64,000 nucleotides of DNA from an uncultured Clostridium sp. (GCA_900549235.1 URNT01000015.1:20658-84657); one strand, 5' to 3'. Positions 50,665 to 59,107 are shown, counted from the first letter of the stretch. Program-made: numbers and translations. The notes: generated from the sequence alone by a model not told the origin.

Positions 50665-51762
50665 TTAAGGCCTGCACTGGCCGCAGGGGGAATAGCCTTC
50701 TTCTATCAGCTGCTCCCGGCTGCCGGAATATTCGCTCCGGTTCTCCGGCTGCATCTGCTTTACAGAGGAGCAGTCCGGAAGATGGAACTTCTTTGTCTTT
50801 TCATTTAAGATGTAGGAGGCAGTCTGTCCGGTTTCCTCTGTGGACGGAGACAGGGCAGGGGCCTCTCCCTTTTCAAAGCTCCAGCTAAGGTCTGTTCCGT
50901 CTGTCCATGCGGTGATGGTGCCAAGTTGGTCTGTCCGCAGGATCTGGATCCCGGCTGTCTCCAGCTTCTCTATGGTTTCCTTGTGGGGATGGCCGTAGGA
51001 GTTGCCTTCACCGCACTGGATCACCGCGTAGGATGGGGAAACTGCCTTTAAGAAGGCGTCGCTGGTGGAGGTACGGCTGCCGTGGTGTCCTGCCTTCAGT
51101 ACATCTGCCTTCAGATCCAGTCCGCTGTTTACAATATCTGTTTCAGCGGCTGTCTCAGCGTCTCCGCACATCACAAAGGAACGGTTTCCAAGGGTCAGCT
51201 TAAGGCCCACAGACCAGTTGTTTAAGTCATCCCCGTAATCCCCTATGGGAGCCAGGATGGTAAAGGCAGCCTTTCCCAGGCTGTAGGTGTCACCTGCCTG
51301 GGGCCTGGTAAGTTTCAGCCCCTTTTCAGAGATGGCATCCAGTACATCCTCAAAGGTCTTTGTGGTATGCTCTATGGGAGGAAGAATCACCTTTTCTACG
51401 GAAAAGGCCCGGATCACATCATCCAGACCGCCGATATGGTCAGAATGAGGATGGGTGCCGATGACGTAGTCAAGGGTCTGGACACCAGCAGAGGTAAGGT
51501 AGGAGACAACGGTATCCCCCTGGTCATTCTCCCCGGCATCGATGAGCATAAAATGGCCGTCTGACTCAGCCAGGATGCTGTCGCCCTGGCCTACGTCGAT
51601 AAAGTGAAGGGTAAGCCCGTCCCCCTGTGAAAGGGAGGCCGATCCCTGTGAGGATGCGCTGGGGCTGCCAGAGGGAAGGCTGCCGCAGCCTCCAAGGATC
51701 AGGGATACTGTAAGGAGCAGGGGAAGGAGAAGGGTTCTTTTCAGTCGTTTCAATTCGGTCAT
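50665..51762 (-). CDS. Secreted ComEC-type metallo-beta-lactamase-fold lipoprotein
   Basis: A 365-residue lipoprotein: MTELKRLKRTLLLPLLLTVSLILGGC with lipobox ILGGC. Residues ~50-300 are an MBL domain of the ComEC/Rec2 type: LTLHFIDVGQGDSILAESDGHFMLIDAGEN, GTHPHSDHIGGLDDVI (the HxHxDH motif), FVMCGDAETAAE, LKAGHHGSRTSTSDAFL. The tail carries FHLPDCSSVKQM...YSPCGQCRP, a Cys pattern like that after secreted nucleases. It probably cleaves nucleic acid or a phosphodiester at the cell surface; the ComEC channel part is absent. ATG 51762 follows AAGGCGG by 9 bases; ATG 51786 is the overlapping alternative. Confidence 0.88.
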   Translation of the reverse strand: MTELKRLKRTLLLPLLLTVSLILGGCGSLPSGSPSASSQGSASLSQGDGLTLHFIDVGQGDSILAESDGHFMLIDAGENDQGDTVVSYLTSAGVQTLDYVIGTHPHSDHIGGLDDVIRAFSVEKVILPPIEHTTKTFEDVLDAISEKGLKLTRPQAGDTYSLGKAAFTILAPIGDYGDDLNNWSVGLKLTLGNRSFVMCGDAETAAETDIVNSGLDLKADVLKAGHHGSRTSTSDAFLKAVSPSYAVIQCGEGNSYGHPHKETIEKLETAGIQILRTDQLGTITAWTDGTDLSWSFEKGEAPALSPSTEETGQTASYILNEKTKKFHLPDCSSVKQMQPENRSEYSGSREQLIEEGYSPCGQCRP

Positions 51763-51778
51763 AGGATCAGTCCGCCTT

Positions 51779-52195
51779 TCAGTCATATATTCCGGAACGG
51801 AAGAATGCATCCCACTCAGGGCTGGCGCGTTTCAGGGAAAGAGGACGCCCGTTCCTGTCCAGAAAGCAGTGACGGCTCTCTCCCGCAGTCTTTAGCTGAC
51901 CGTCAGCTGCACCGTACATCTCATAGCCGATGGTCATACGGATGCCGTTATATTCTTTAAGCCAGGCGTGGATCCGCACCTCCTCGCCGAAGCGGACCAT
52001 GGACTTATACTGGCAGCATACCTCAAGGACGGGGCTGATGATCCCGGCCTCCTCCAGCTCCTTATAGCCGCAGCCCATCTGCTCCATCATATAGACCCGG
52101 GCCTCCTCCATCCAGCGGATGTAATTGGAATGGTGGACACAGCCCATCTGGTCTGTCTCATAATAATGGACCTTGTGGATATAATCATTCATCAT
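51779..52195 (-). CDS. Acyl-CoA thioesterase, 4HBT/YbgC type
   Basis: A 138-residue hotdog-fold protein. HKVHYYETDQMGCVHHSNYIRWMEEARVYMME contains the catalytic Asp of the YbgC/4-hydroxybenzoyl-CoA type (TDQMGCVHHSNY). GGAGG lies about 5 bases before the ATG pair, and a good promoter (52256-52228) precedes it. It heads the operon with the MBL lipoprotein and DUF3006 gene; no functional link among them is evident. Confidence 0.9.
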   Translation of the reverse strand: MMNDYIHKVHYYETDQMGCVHHSNYIRWMEEARVYMMEQMGCGYKELEEAGIISPVLEVCCQYKSMVRFGEEVRIHAWLKEYNGIRMTIGYEMYGAADGQLKTAGESRHCFLDRNGRPLSLKRASPEWDAFFRSGIYD

Positions 52196-52227
52196 ACAAA
52201 CCTCCGTTGTTCATTCAGGGTAGTACC

Positions 52228-52256
52228 AGTATACTCTGTTTTTTCCATTTTTGCAA
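52228..52256 (-). promoter_or_regulatory. Promoter of the thioesterase-MBL-DUF3006 operon
   Basis: On the minus strand, TTGCAA (52256-52251), 17 bp, TATACT (52233-52228). Confidence 0.7.
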
Positions 52257-52264
52257 GCAGAAAA

Positions 52265-52278
52265 TGAACGTTTGTTCG
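52265..52278. promoter_or_regulatory. LexA/DinR-like box
   Basis: Minus-strand CGAACAAACGTTCA matches the Gram-positive SOS consensus CGAACRNRYGTTYC at 13 of 14 positions. It lies 9 bases upstream of the thioesterase -35 and between that gene and the divergent small coiled-coil gene. Confidence 0.4.
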
Positions 52279-52317
52279 ACACGAATATTTTTCCATTTTT
52301 AATCATATATTAAAAGC

Positions 52318-52334
52318 AGGACCAGCCTGGTCCT
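52318..52334. repeat. Small perfect hairpin upstream of the coiled-coil gene
   Basis: AGGACCA (52318-52324) and TGGTCCT (52328-52334) are perfect inverted repeats with a 3-base loop. Possible operator or 5' stem; no U-run follows. Confidence 0.5.
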
Positions 52335-52380
52335 TACGGATGTATATTATAGTGTGACATAAAAAAGGAGTGAAAAAATT

Positions 52381-52626
52381 ATGGCAAGAGGCGTCAGGAA
52401 AACACCGGAGGAAAAACTGCAGGCAGAATTAAATGAGGTTTACAACACCATTTCACAGTATGAAAGCTGTCTGGAGACCATGAAGCAGAAGGCAAAGGAG
52501 CTGGAGGAGCAGATCCAGCTGGAGCAGTACAAGGTGGTAGCAGGGCTTTTAAAGGAACGGGATATGTCCATGGAGGAACTGAAGGAGCTTTTAGAAGCAG
52601 GGCACGACCTCACTATGACAGCCTGA
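52381..52626 (+). CDS. Small coiled-coil protein of unknown function
   Basis: An 81-residue soluble protein. Residues 8-50 (EEKLQAELNEVYNTISQYES then CLETMKQKAKELEEQIQLEQ) form a heptad-rich coiled coil, followed by a short helical region (LLKERDMSMEELKELLEAG). AAAAAGGAG precedes the ATG. It shares an intergenic region with the thioesterase operon and a LexA-like box. I do not recognise its family. Confidence 0.7.
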   Translation: MARGVRKTPEEKLQAELNEVYNTISQYESCLETMKQKAKELEEQIQLEQYKVVAGLLKERDMSMEELKELLEAGHDLTMTA

Positions 52627-52668
52627 GAGGAGGCTGTTTAAAACATAATCCCGCCTTCTGTACAGGGG

Positions 52669-52674
52669 TATAAT
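52669..52674 (+). promoter_or_regulatory. Possible -10 of the aldo-keto reductase gene
   Basis: TATAAT with no clear -35. If used, the transcript starts near 52681 and carries the large inverted repeat in its leader. Confidence 0.35.
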
Positions 52675-52703
52675 CTTGTGCTAAACTAAATCTATACTGA
52701 AAG

Positions 52704-52797
52704 GTGTACTCTCGGAATCTCCCTTGCACTCATCTTTGCGGCTGATTTTCCGCCATCTGCACACAAATCTGAGCACAAAGAGATTCCGAGAGTACAC
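52704..52797. repeat. 18-bp perfect inverted repeat with 58-bp spacer
   Basis: GTGTACTCTCGGAATCTC (52704-52721) and its exact complement (52780-52797). Similarity between the two arms continues imperfectly inward for about 20 bp, and GCGG/CCGC can close the top. It ends 23 bases before the aldo-keto reductase start codon. It may be an mRNA hairpin, a MITE-like palindromic element or a recombination site. Confidence 0.9.
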
Positions 52798-52820
52798 AGG
52801 AGAAAGCCAGGAGGATGACC

Positions 52821-53843
52821 ATGGGAAATGTAACACTTGGAAGTACAGGGATTACAGTAAACAAGAATGGATTTGGTGCTCTGCCGATCCAGAGGATCAG
52901 CGATGAGGATGCTGTTCATCTGATCCGGAAGGCCTATGAAGGCGGGATCACATTTTTTGATACGGCGCGGTGCTATACGGACAGCGAGGTGAAGCTTGGA
53001 CTTGCTCTGGAGGGAATCCGGGACAAGGTTTATATTGCTACAAAAACCATGTCCGTAACAGCAGAGGGATTCTGGGAGGATCTGGAAACATCACTGAGGA
53101 ATTTAAAGACAGACTATGTAGACATTTATCAGTTCCACAATCCCCCATTCTGTCCTAAGCCGGGAGACGGCACAGGGCTTTATGAGGCCATGCTGGAAGC
53201 AAAGGCGCAGGGGAAGATCCGCCATATCGGTATTACCAACCACCGTCTGGCAGTGGCAGAGGAGGCCATCCAGTCCGGCCTGTATGAGACCCTGCAGTTC
53301 CCCTTCTGCTATCTGGCCTCCGACCGGGATATTGCCCTGGCGGAGCAGTGCCGCCAGGCTGATATGGGCTTTATTGCAATGAAGGCTCTGTCCGGCGGCC
53401 TGATCACCAACTCAAGGGCGGCCTACGCGTACCTGGATCAGTTTGAGCAGGTGCTTCCCATCTGGGGCGTACAGCGTGAGAAGGAGCTGGATGAATTTCT
53501 GTCCTATGTAACAGAGCCGCCGGTAATGACAGAAGAATTAAAGGCTCTCATCGAGAACGACAGGAAGCTTCTGCAGGGAGAATTCTGCCGGGGCTGCGGT
53601 TACTGTATGCCATGTCCCGCAGGCATCGAGATAAACAACTGCGCCAGAATGTCTCTCCTGATCCGCCGTTCCCCCTCTGCGGCCCAACTGACTCCTGAGG
53701 TTCAGGAAAAAATGGCAAGGATCAAAGAATGCCTTCACTGCGGCCGCTGCAGCAGCCGATGTCCATACGGGTTGGATACACCGGCGCTGCTTGAAAAAAA
53801 TCTGAAGGATTACGAGGAGATCCTGGAAGGAAAGGCGCTGTAG
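52821..53843 (+). CDS. Aldo/keto reductase with C-terminal ferredoxin-like iron-sulfur domain
   Basis: A 340-residue protein. The TIM barrel (~1-255) has the AKR tetrad: Asp and Tyr in FFDTARCYTDSE, Lys in VYIATKTMS, His in YQFHNPPF. Residues ~255-330 carry two Cys clusters, CRGCGYCMPCPAGIEINNC and CLHCGRCSSRCPYGLDTP, which should bind two 4Fe-4S clusters. Such fused AKRs are frequent in anaerobes and probably couple carbonyl reduction to ferredoxin. ATG 52821 lies 6 bases after AGGAGG; ATG 52815 is too close. It converges with the ABC-class ATPase gene, leaving 8 bases. Confidence 0.92.
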   Translation: MGNVTLGSTGITVNKNGFGALPIQRISDEDAVHLIRKAYEGGITFFDTARCYTDSEVKLGLALEGIRDKVYIATKTMSVTAEGFWEDLETSLRNLKTDYVDIYQFHNPPFCPKPGDGTGLYEAMLEAKAQGKIRHIGITNHRLAVAEEAIQSGLYETLQFPFCYLASDRDIALAEQCRQADMGFIAMKALSGGLITNSRAAYAYLDQFEQVLPIWGVQREKELDEFLSYVTEPPVMTEELKALIENDRKLLQGEFCRGCGYCMPCPAGIEINNCARMSLLIRRSPSAAQLTPEVQEKMARIKECLHCGRCSSRCPYGLDTPALLEKNLKDYEEILEGKAL

Positions 53844-53851
53844 CCCTATGC

Positions 53852-55612
53852 CTATCCCCGGTAACGGTTCAGGCAGGCGAAGATCTCCTGAGGCCGCGGC
53901 ATACATAAGCCCATAGCGCTGTAGGAGGTGTCACCGATGGCAGACAGGCCGCCCTTTTCCAGTTCCTTTAAAAGCAGTGATACCACTTCCTTTAAGGAGA
54001 AACGCTCCAGAAGCTGGTGCTCGATGGAGTACCGGAGCATCTGGGCCAGAGCGGCAGTCTGCTCGGAATCGATCAGCTGCTCCACAAAACGCAGCTCCAC
54101 AGGCTCCTTCCCAACCTGGAGGGAGTCTTTTCCGTATACCTTAACCTTGATCCGGTCCTCACGTCCCCGACTGTCTCCACGGTGTCCCCGTCTGTCATAG
54201 CCGCCGGAACGTTCCTGGGCCTGGGAAGCCCGTTCCCTTCCGGCAGTCTGCATCAGCCTGCGTCCCTCCTTTGGAAGGGCAAAACCGGGAGCCGAGGTCA
54301 CCGGATCTGCCCCGTAGCCTGCGCAGAATTCCTTTGTAGCCCTGGTAATATCAACCGGCACATAGGAATCCATTTGTATAATGGTATCGGCAATGTAAAA
54401 ATAGGCCCCGGAGCTTCCGGCTACCATGATCGTAGAGATCCCGGCCTGCTCATACAGATCCCTGGCCCGCTCGATAAACGGGGTAATGGGCTCTTTGCTG
54501 CGGTTTATGATTTTCTGCATCAGGTCATCCCGCACCATAAAATTCGTCGCTGACGTATCCTCGTCGATGAGGAACACATGGCTTCCGGCTTCGATTCCCT
54601 CCACCACCGCAGCGGCCTGGGAGGTACTGCCGCTGGCATCCTCTGTAGAAAAACAGCGGGTGTCTTTTTTATTTGGAAGGTCATTGATAAACATGGAAAT
54701 GTCCGCGTTGCGGATGCTTCGTCCGTCCTCTGCCCGAAGCTTAAGGGCGGTGTCGTCGGTAATCACATATTCCCGCCCGTCGCCGGAGATATGGTCATAG
54801 ACACCGGCCTCCAGGGCCTTTAACAGGGTAGATTTTCCGTGATAGCCGCCGCCGACGATCAGGGTAATCCCCTTCTTAAGCCCCATACCGGTAATAGGGC
54901 CGTGATTTGGAAGGGTTAAGGACACCCGAAGGGAGTCCGGGGAGGAAAATGCCACTCCGCCCTTCATGGGCCTGCTGGAAATGCCGCTTTCCCTTGGGAG
55001 AACGGCTCCGTCTGCCACAAAGGATACAAGGCCCAGCCGTGAAAGCTCCTGCCTGATAAAATACTGGTCCTCTGCCAGGGCAATCACCGATTTTACCTCA
55101 CCGGCAGGCCTGCTTTTACAGAAAAATACTTGCTCCACGCACCGGGGAAGGAAGTCAAAGAGGATGCGGATCAGCTCGCCGGAATTGATGGTGCGCCCAT
55201 TTGCGGGAAAGCCTACCTGGAACCGGGCTGTGATCCCCTTCGCATGGCACTCGCAGGCGGTTCTTGTAAGGATTTCAGGTCCTGGCTGGCTGATGGAGAG
55301 CAGGCCGCTTTTTCCAGAGCCCTTTGCCTTAAAATTAAAACGGGCGATCTCTTTGGAAAACTGGCGCACCAGGTAATCTTCAAAGGCCCGCTTTTTATAG
55401 TCTGTATTAAAGAAAGCAGAAGGAAAGCCTGCCTTCTGATGGGAAATGGTAACGCTTACCTTGGAGGGCGCTGCAAAGGGATCTCCCTGTACATGGTCAA
55501 TAGATAAAATATAGTCCGAGCAGTCATAGGCCCCCTGGGCTGACTTGTAAGCCGGATAGCTTTTCCGGTCAATGGACTCCAGAAGCTGTTTTAAATCGCG
55601 GGAAGATTTCAT
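53852..55612 (-). CDS. Predicted ATPase of the ABC class (COG3044 type)
   Basis: A 586-residue soluble protein. Walker A is GGGYHGKSTLLKALEAG (near residue 255), Walker B is HVFLIDEDTSATNFMVRD (near 355), with RCFSTEDASGSTSQAAAVVEG between them acting as the signature region. This is the stand-alone ABC-class ATPase family of unknown role; no membrane partner is encoded nearby. A Gly/Arg/Ser-rich stretch (about residues 470-500, ERSGGYDRRGHRGDSRGRED) looks disordered and may bind RNA. A weak AGGTTAAG site precedes the ATG. Confidence 0.88.
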   Translation of the reverse strand: MKSSRDLKQLLESIDRKSYPAYKSAQGAYDCSDYILSIDHVQGDPFAAPSKVSVTISHQKAGFPSAFFNTDYKKRAFEDYLVRQFSKEIARFNFKAKGSGKSGLLSISQPGPEILTRTACECHAKGITARFQVGFPANGRTINSGELIRILFDFLPRCVEQVFFCKSRPAGEVKSVIALAEDQYFIRQELSRLGLVSFVADGAVLPRESGISSRPMKGGVAFSSPDSLRVSLTLPNHGPITGMGLKKGITLIVGGGYHGKSTLLKALEAGVYDHISGDGREYVITDDTALKLRAEDGRSIRNADISMFINDLPNKKDTRCFSTEDASGSTSQAAAVVEGIEAGSHVFLIDEDTSATNFMVRDDLMQKIINRSKEPITPFIERARDLYEQAGISTIMVAGSSGAYFYIADTIIQMDSYVPVDITRATKEFCAGYGADPVTSAPGFALPKEGRRLMQTAGRERASQAQERSGGYDRRGHRGDSRGREDRIKVKVYGKDSLQVGKEPVELRFVEQLIDSEQTAALAQMLRYSIEHQLLERFSLKEVVSLLLKELEKGGLSAIGDTSYSAMGLCMPRPQEIFACLNRYRG

Positions 55613-55707
55613 TTTTCTTAACCTCTTTCATTTTTCATTGGTAAAAATAGTTTAGGGTATTTTGAGGAAAAATGCAACCGGAGCTGGGAAATAGTGGAAT
55701 GCAGGTA

Positions 55708-55736
55708 TTTCACAGACAGGAGAAATATAGTATAAT
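55708..55736 (+). promoter_or_regulatory. Promoter of the GGDEF gene
   Basis: TTTCAC (55708-55713), 17 bp, TATAAT (55731-55736). The -10 is perfect, the -35 poor. Confidence 0.55.
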
Positions 55737-55772
55737 GTATCTCATAGACAAAAAGAGAAGGGTTAAGAAAAA

Positions 55773-57380
55773 ATGTTGAGAATGAAAAAGCGAAGCCTGG
55801 CAGCGTACCTGATTGTGGCTGCCGGAATTTTACTGATCATCCTCAGTGGATTTTATTGCGGGGATAAGGTCTGCGGCTGTAAGGAATCCGTCGCCATACA
55901 GCAGATCGAACCGTCCGCTGTAAAAAATGGCGAAGATGGAACATACGCTTTCCTTGAACTGGATGGCGGAGGCCATGGGGCAAGCAGCCTGGAGTTTAAG
56001 ACGGATCATCAGACCGTACAGGTTTATACGGGAGATCAGCTGATTTATGAGGTCCGGGAAGGGGATACTGTATTTGGAAAGACAACCGGAGAAAGGTTCC
56101 ATTTTGTGGATCTTCCTTTGGGAGAACAGGAAATTACGGTCGTTTTGAGAGAAATCTATCCGGAAATTAAACATGGTATACCGGAGTTTCATCTGGGAGA
56201 TAAGCAGCTGATGTATCAGGAATATCTGCTCAGATCCCTGATCGGGTTTCTTGTGGAATTTTTGATGATAGCATTTGGCATTGCCCTTTTCTTCTACTGG
56301 ATCCTGGTGAAGAAGGAACTGAAAAGGGATAAAGAAGTGTTTTATTTTTCTGCTTTCCTTGTTCTTACAGGAGCATGGCTGCTGAGAGGAAGCGACCTGA
56401 CACTTCTCCTGTTCCATAATTATACAGCCTTATCCTATAGCGGCTATATTCTTATGATGCTGATCCCGGTGGCATTTTTTAAGTTTAACCAGTATTTCTG
56501 GGAGATGAAGGAAAATGTCTGTCAGCGGGCATTTTGTATAGCCTCCAGCTTGAATGGAATCCTGTGTACCGTTCTCCATATGACAGGAATCCGGGAATTT
56601 AAGCAGACAGTGGCAGGAACTCATCTGCTGATTCTGCTGGCTCTGATTCATATGTTTGTCGGCATTTGGAGCTATTATAAAAGAAATGGAGCGGACTACA
56701 AAACAAAAGGGGGGTTAAGTTGTATTGCAATCCTTCTTGCAGCCGTGTTCTATGATTATATCGGGTTTTATCAAAATGTAGTCAGAATCTATGAGGTGGG
56801 AAGAATCGGGATTTGGGGAGTTTTGATCCTGATTGGATGTATCATGATGCAGGAGCTGTCCGGCCAGTTAAAAGAAGGACGGAAAAACGCGATTTATAAG
56901 GAACTGGCAGAAATCGATCAGCTGACCGGGTTTTACAATCGAAATGCTTATAACCGGTGGGAAGAAGCGAATCAGCAGAATTTTTCTCAAATCGGTATGG
57001 CGATCTGTGATCTCAATGATCTTAAAAAGCATAATGATACCATGGGACATGAATATGGAGATCAGTATATCATAGCAGCGGCTGGCATCATACGAAGTTC
57101 CATAGGAGAACATGGGAACTGTTATCGGATTGGCGGAGACGAGTTCTGTATTACCTGGCAGGAGAAGCCCGCAGAGGAGTATCTGGCAGAGCGGTGGAAC
57201 ATGATGAAAAAGCTGCAGGAGCAGTATAATTCCGCTTCACAGGATGTAAGGATCTATATCGCCTGCGGGTATGCACAAGCCAGTGAGGAGGATCAGTGTA
57301 TAAAGGACATCCGCAGCCGCGCGGATATTCGTATGTATCAAAATAAGAAAAATATGAAAGGGCTGGACTGCCCCAGATAA
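55773..57380 (+). CDS. Membrane-bound GGDEF diguanylate cyclase
   Basis: A 535-residue protein. TM1 is near residues 9-28 (AYLIVAAGILLIILSGFYCG), an extracellular beta-rich domain spans ~30-155, then about seven membrane segments (7TM sensor-like, ~155-370). The GGDEF domain is ~385-530: IDQLTGFYNRNAYNRW, MAICDLNDLKKHNDTMGHEYGDQYI and YRIGGDEFCI with the active-site motif intact. The inhibitory RxxD site expected five residues before GGDEF is absent (SIGE). It should make c-di-GMP in response to an extracellular signal. The Sir2-related gene follows after 22 bases. Confidence 0.9.
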   Translation: MLRMKKRSLAAYLIVAAGILLIILSGFYCGDKVCGCKESVAIQQIEPSAVKNGEDGTYAFLELDGGGHGASSLEFKTDHQTVQVYTGDQLIYEVREGDTVFGKTTGERFHFVDLPLGEQEITVVLREIYPEIKHGIPEFHLGDKQLMYQEYLLRSLIGFLVEFLMIAFGIALFFYWILVKKELKRDKEVFYFSAFLVLTGAWLLRGSDLTLLLFHNYTALSYSGYILMMLIPVAFFKFNQYFWEMKENVCQRAFCIASSLNGILCTVLHMTGIREFKQTVAGTHLLILLALIHMFVGIWSYYKRNGADYKTKGGLSCIAILLAAVFYDYIGFYQNVVRIYEVGRIGIWGVLILIGCIMMQELSGQLKEGRKNAIYKELAEIDQLTGFYNRNAYNRWEEANQQNFSQIGMAICDLNDLKKHNDTMGHEYGDQYIIAAAGIIRSSIGEHGNCYRIGGDEFCITWQEKPAEEYLAERWNMMKKLQEQYNSASQDVRIYIACGYAQASEEDQCIKDIRSRADIRMYQNKKNMKGLDCPR

Positions 57381-57402
57381 AAATCAACGATAAGGAGACG
57401 CT

Positions 57403-58029
57403 ATGCAGCAGAAAGATATACAGAAGTTAAAAGAACAGCTTTACACCCAGATCGGCCAGGCAGAAAAGGTACTGGTAGGAATCGGAAGCCAGTGGAAGGA
57501 GGCGCCTCTGGAGGCGTATGGCCATTTATATGAAATGGTAAAAGAAAAAGACTACTATATTGTCACTACATTGACCGACGGAGTGGTTTATGAGGCAGGT
57601 TTTGACCAGTCAAGGATCACTGCCCCCTGCGGAAACATCCACTGGCGCCAGTGCGCTAAAGCCTGCACAAAGGATATCTGGGAAGAAGGAGAGCTGCCGG
57701 ATGAGACCTGCCCCCACTGCGGCGCCCCTCTTACAGCAAATACAGTAGAAGCCGAAACCTACATTGAAGAAGGCTATCTTCCAGGCTGGGAAGCCTATAA
57801 GCACTGGCAGGCGGCAACGTTAAACAAAAAGCTGCTGATTCTGGAGCTTGGCGAAGGCTTCAAGTACCCCACTGTTATGCGCTGGCCTTTTGAAAAGGTT
57901 GCGTTTTTTAATCAGAAAGCCTGCCTTTACCGGGTAAACCGCCATCTGAGCCAGGTTCCGGAGGAGCTTGGGGAGAGAGCAGTGGGAGTGGATGGGGATC
58001 CGGTGGAGTTTGTGGCGGGGATGGTGTGA
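57403..58029 (+). CDS. Sir2-related protein lacking the N-terminal NAD motif
   Basis: A 208-residue soluble protein. The middle resembles sirtuins: GNIHWRQCAKAC recalls the His-Gly and first zinc Cys pair, and TCPHCGAPLTANTVEAETYIEEGYLPGWEAY is the second Cys pair followed by the NVV.F.E region. KLLILELGEGFKYPTVMRWPFEKVAFFNQKACLYRVN matches the C-terminal Rossmann strand pair. The N-terminal GAGxSxxSGIPDFR motif is replaced by VLVGIGSQWKEAP, so deacetylase activity is doubtful. AAGGAGACGCT precedes the ATG. It is probably cotranscribed with the GGDEF gene. Confidence 0.7.
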   Translation: MQQKDIQKLKEQLYTQIGQAEKVLVGIGSQWKEAPLEAYGHLYEMVKEKDYYIVTTLTDGVVYEAGFDQSRITAPCGNIHWRQCAKACTKDIWEEGELPDETCPHCGAPLTANTVEAETYIEEGYLPGWEAYKHWQAATLNKKLLILELGEGFKYPTVMRWPFEKVAFFNQKACLYRVNRHLSQVPEELGERAVGVDGDPVEFVAGMV

Positions 58030-58037
58030 GTGTGTTC

Positions 58038-58955
58038 TTACTGAATGTACAAATGTGTATTCCAGTAATCCGATGCCATTTCTATAAAATCTTTTGCCGC
58101 ACGATTGATATAGTGATTCTGGGCGTATACGGCTGCCAGCTCCCAGCTGGCTTCCGGGCCCAAGGTGAAATAAGATACGTGGGAGCTGAGAGAGGCATAG
58201 CTGCGGGGGATGATGGAGCAGCACTGCCTGCTCTCAGCCAGATGGCGCATGGTCCTCATACTGATAGATTCAAAGAGGAGCTTTGGTTTGAAGCCGGCTG
58301 CTTCAAAAAGCTGATCGATCACAGGACGCATGGTAGAATTTTTTTCCACCAGGGTAAAAAGCTCATCCCGAAACAGGGACAATGAGATCTCAGGATAGTC
58401 CTTCGGCTCTCTCGGTTCCTGATAAGCCAGGGGATGATCCTTTGGCACACAGAGATAAAAAGGTTCATATAAAATGTGCTTATATACAAGATGCCTGTAT
58501 TTCCGCTCAGAAATAGTCTGAAAACTAATATCCAGCTGGTTGGCAGTGAGCATCCTGACCTGGGAGGCAACCGAGGCCTCCAGCGGCTGGAATGTGGTTT
58601 CAGGGTAGAGGGCATGAATCTGTGGGTAGATAGAGGTAAACATCTGGATGCCTCTTTCTGGTGTAAGCCCGATGGTGATCGTACCGTTCCAGCGTTTGGC
58701 CATATCTTCAATCTGCGTGTAGGTCTGACGCTTGATTTGAAGAATCTGTTCCGAATTTTTTACATACAATTCTCCGATTTCTGTAAGCTCCCAGTGATTT
58801 CTGGTCCGGATAAAAAGGGGAGCACCCAATTCCTTTTCCAGTTTTAAAAGCTGTTGATTCAAGGCAGACTGAGTTACATAGAGTTCCTCTGCCGCTCTGG
58901 AAACGCTTTTATATTTTGCAATGGTAAGAATGTATTCAATCAGCTTTGTTTCCAT
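58038..58955 (-). CDS. LysR family transcriptional regulator
   Basis: A 305-residue regulator of standard length. The N-terminal winged HTH is ILTIAKYKSVSRAAEELYVTQSALNQQLLKLEKELGAPLFIR; the rest is a periplasmic-binding-type effector domain (TITIGLTPERGIQMFTSIYPQIHALYPETTF). It is divergent from a sugar importer and GH43 glycosidase operon and is the obvious candidate regulator, although importer/GH43 loci more often use AraC, LacI or two-component regulators. It converges with the Sir2-related gene, with 8 bases between. Confidence 0.92.
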   Translation of the reverse strand: METKLIEYILTIAKYKSVSRAAEELYVTQSALNQQLLKLEKELGAPLFIRTRNHWELTEIGELYVKNSEQILQIKRQTYTQIEDMAKRWNGTITIGLTPERGIQMFTSIYPQIHALYPETTFQPLEASVASQVRMLTANQLDISFQTISERKYRHLVYKHILYEPFYLCVPKDHPLAYQEPREPKDYPEISLSLFRDELFTLVEKNSTMRPVIDQLFEAAGFKPKLLFESISMRTMRHLAESRQCCSIIPRSYASLSSHVSYFTLGPEASWELAAVYAQNHYINRAAKDFIEMASDYWNTHLYIQ

Positions 58956-59010
58956 ACAGAGACCCCTTTTGAACTTTAGTAAAACTTAAAACCATTTAAT
59001 TTTAATTAAG

Positions 59011-59039
59011 TTGATTTATATATACGTTATTTATATAAT
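59011..59039 (+). promoter_or_regulatory. Promoter of the GH43/sugar importer operon
   Basis: TTGATT (59011-59016), 17 bp, TATAAT (59034-59039). Upstream, AACTT and AAGTT around an AT-rich centre (58984-59012) form an interrupted dyad that could bind LysR. Confidence 0.6.
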
Positions 59040-59107
59040 AAAAATGTACAAAAAACAAGGGGAAATAGCAAAAAAACTATTCATTCAGACAAAAAGGAGG
59101 AAATAAG

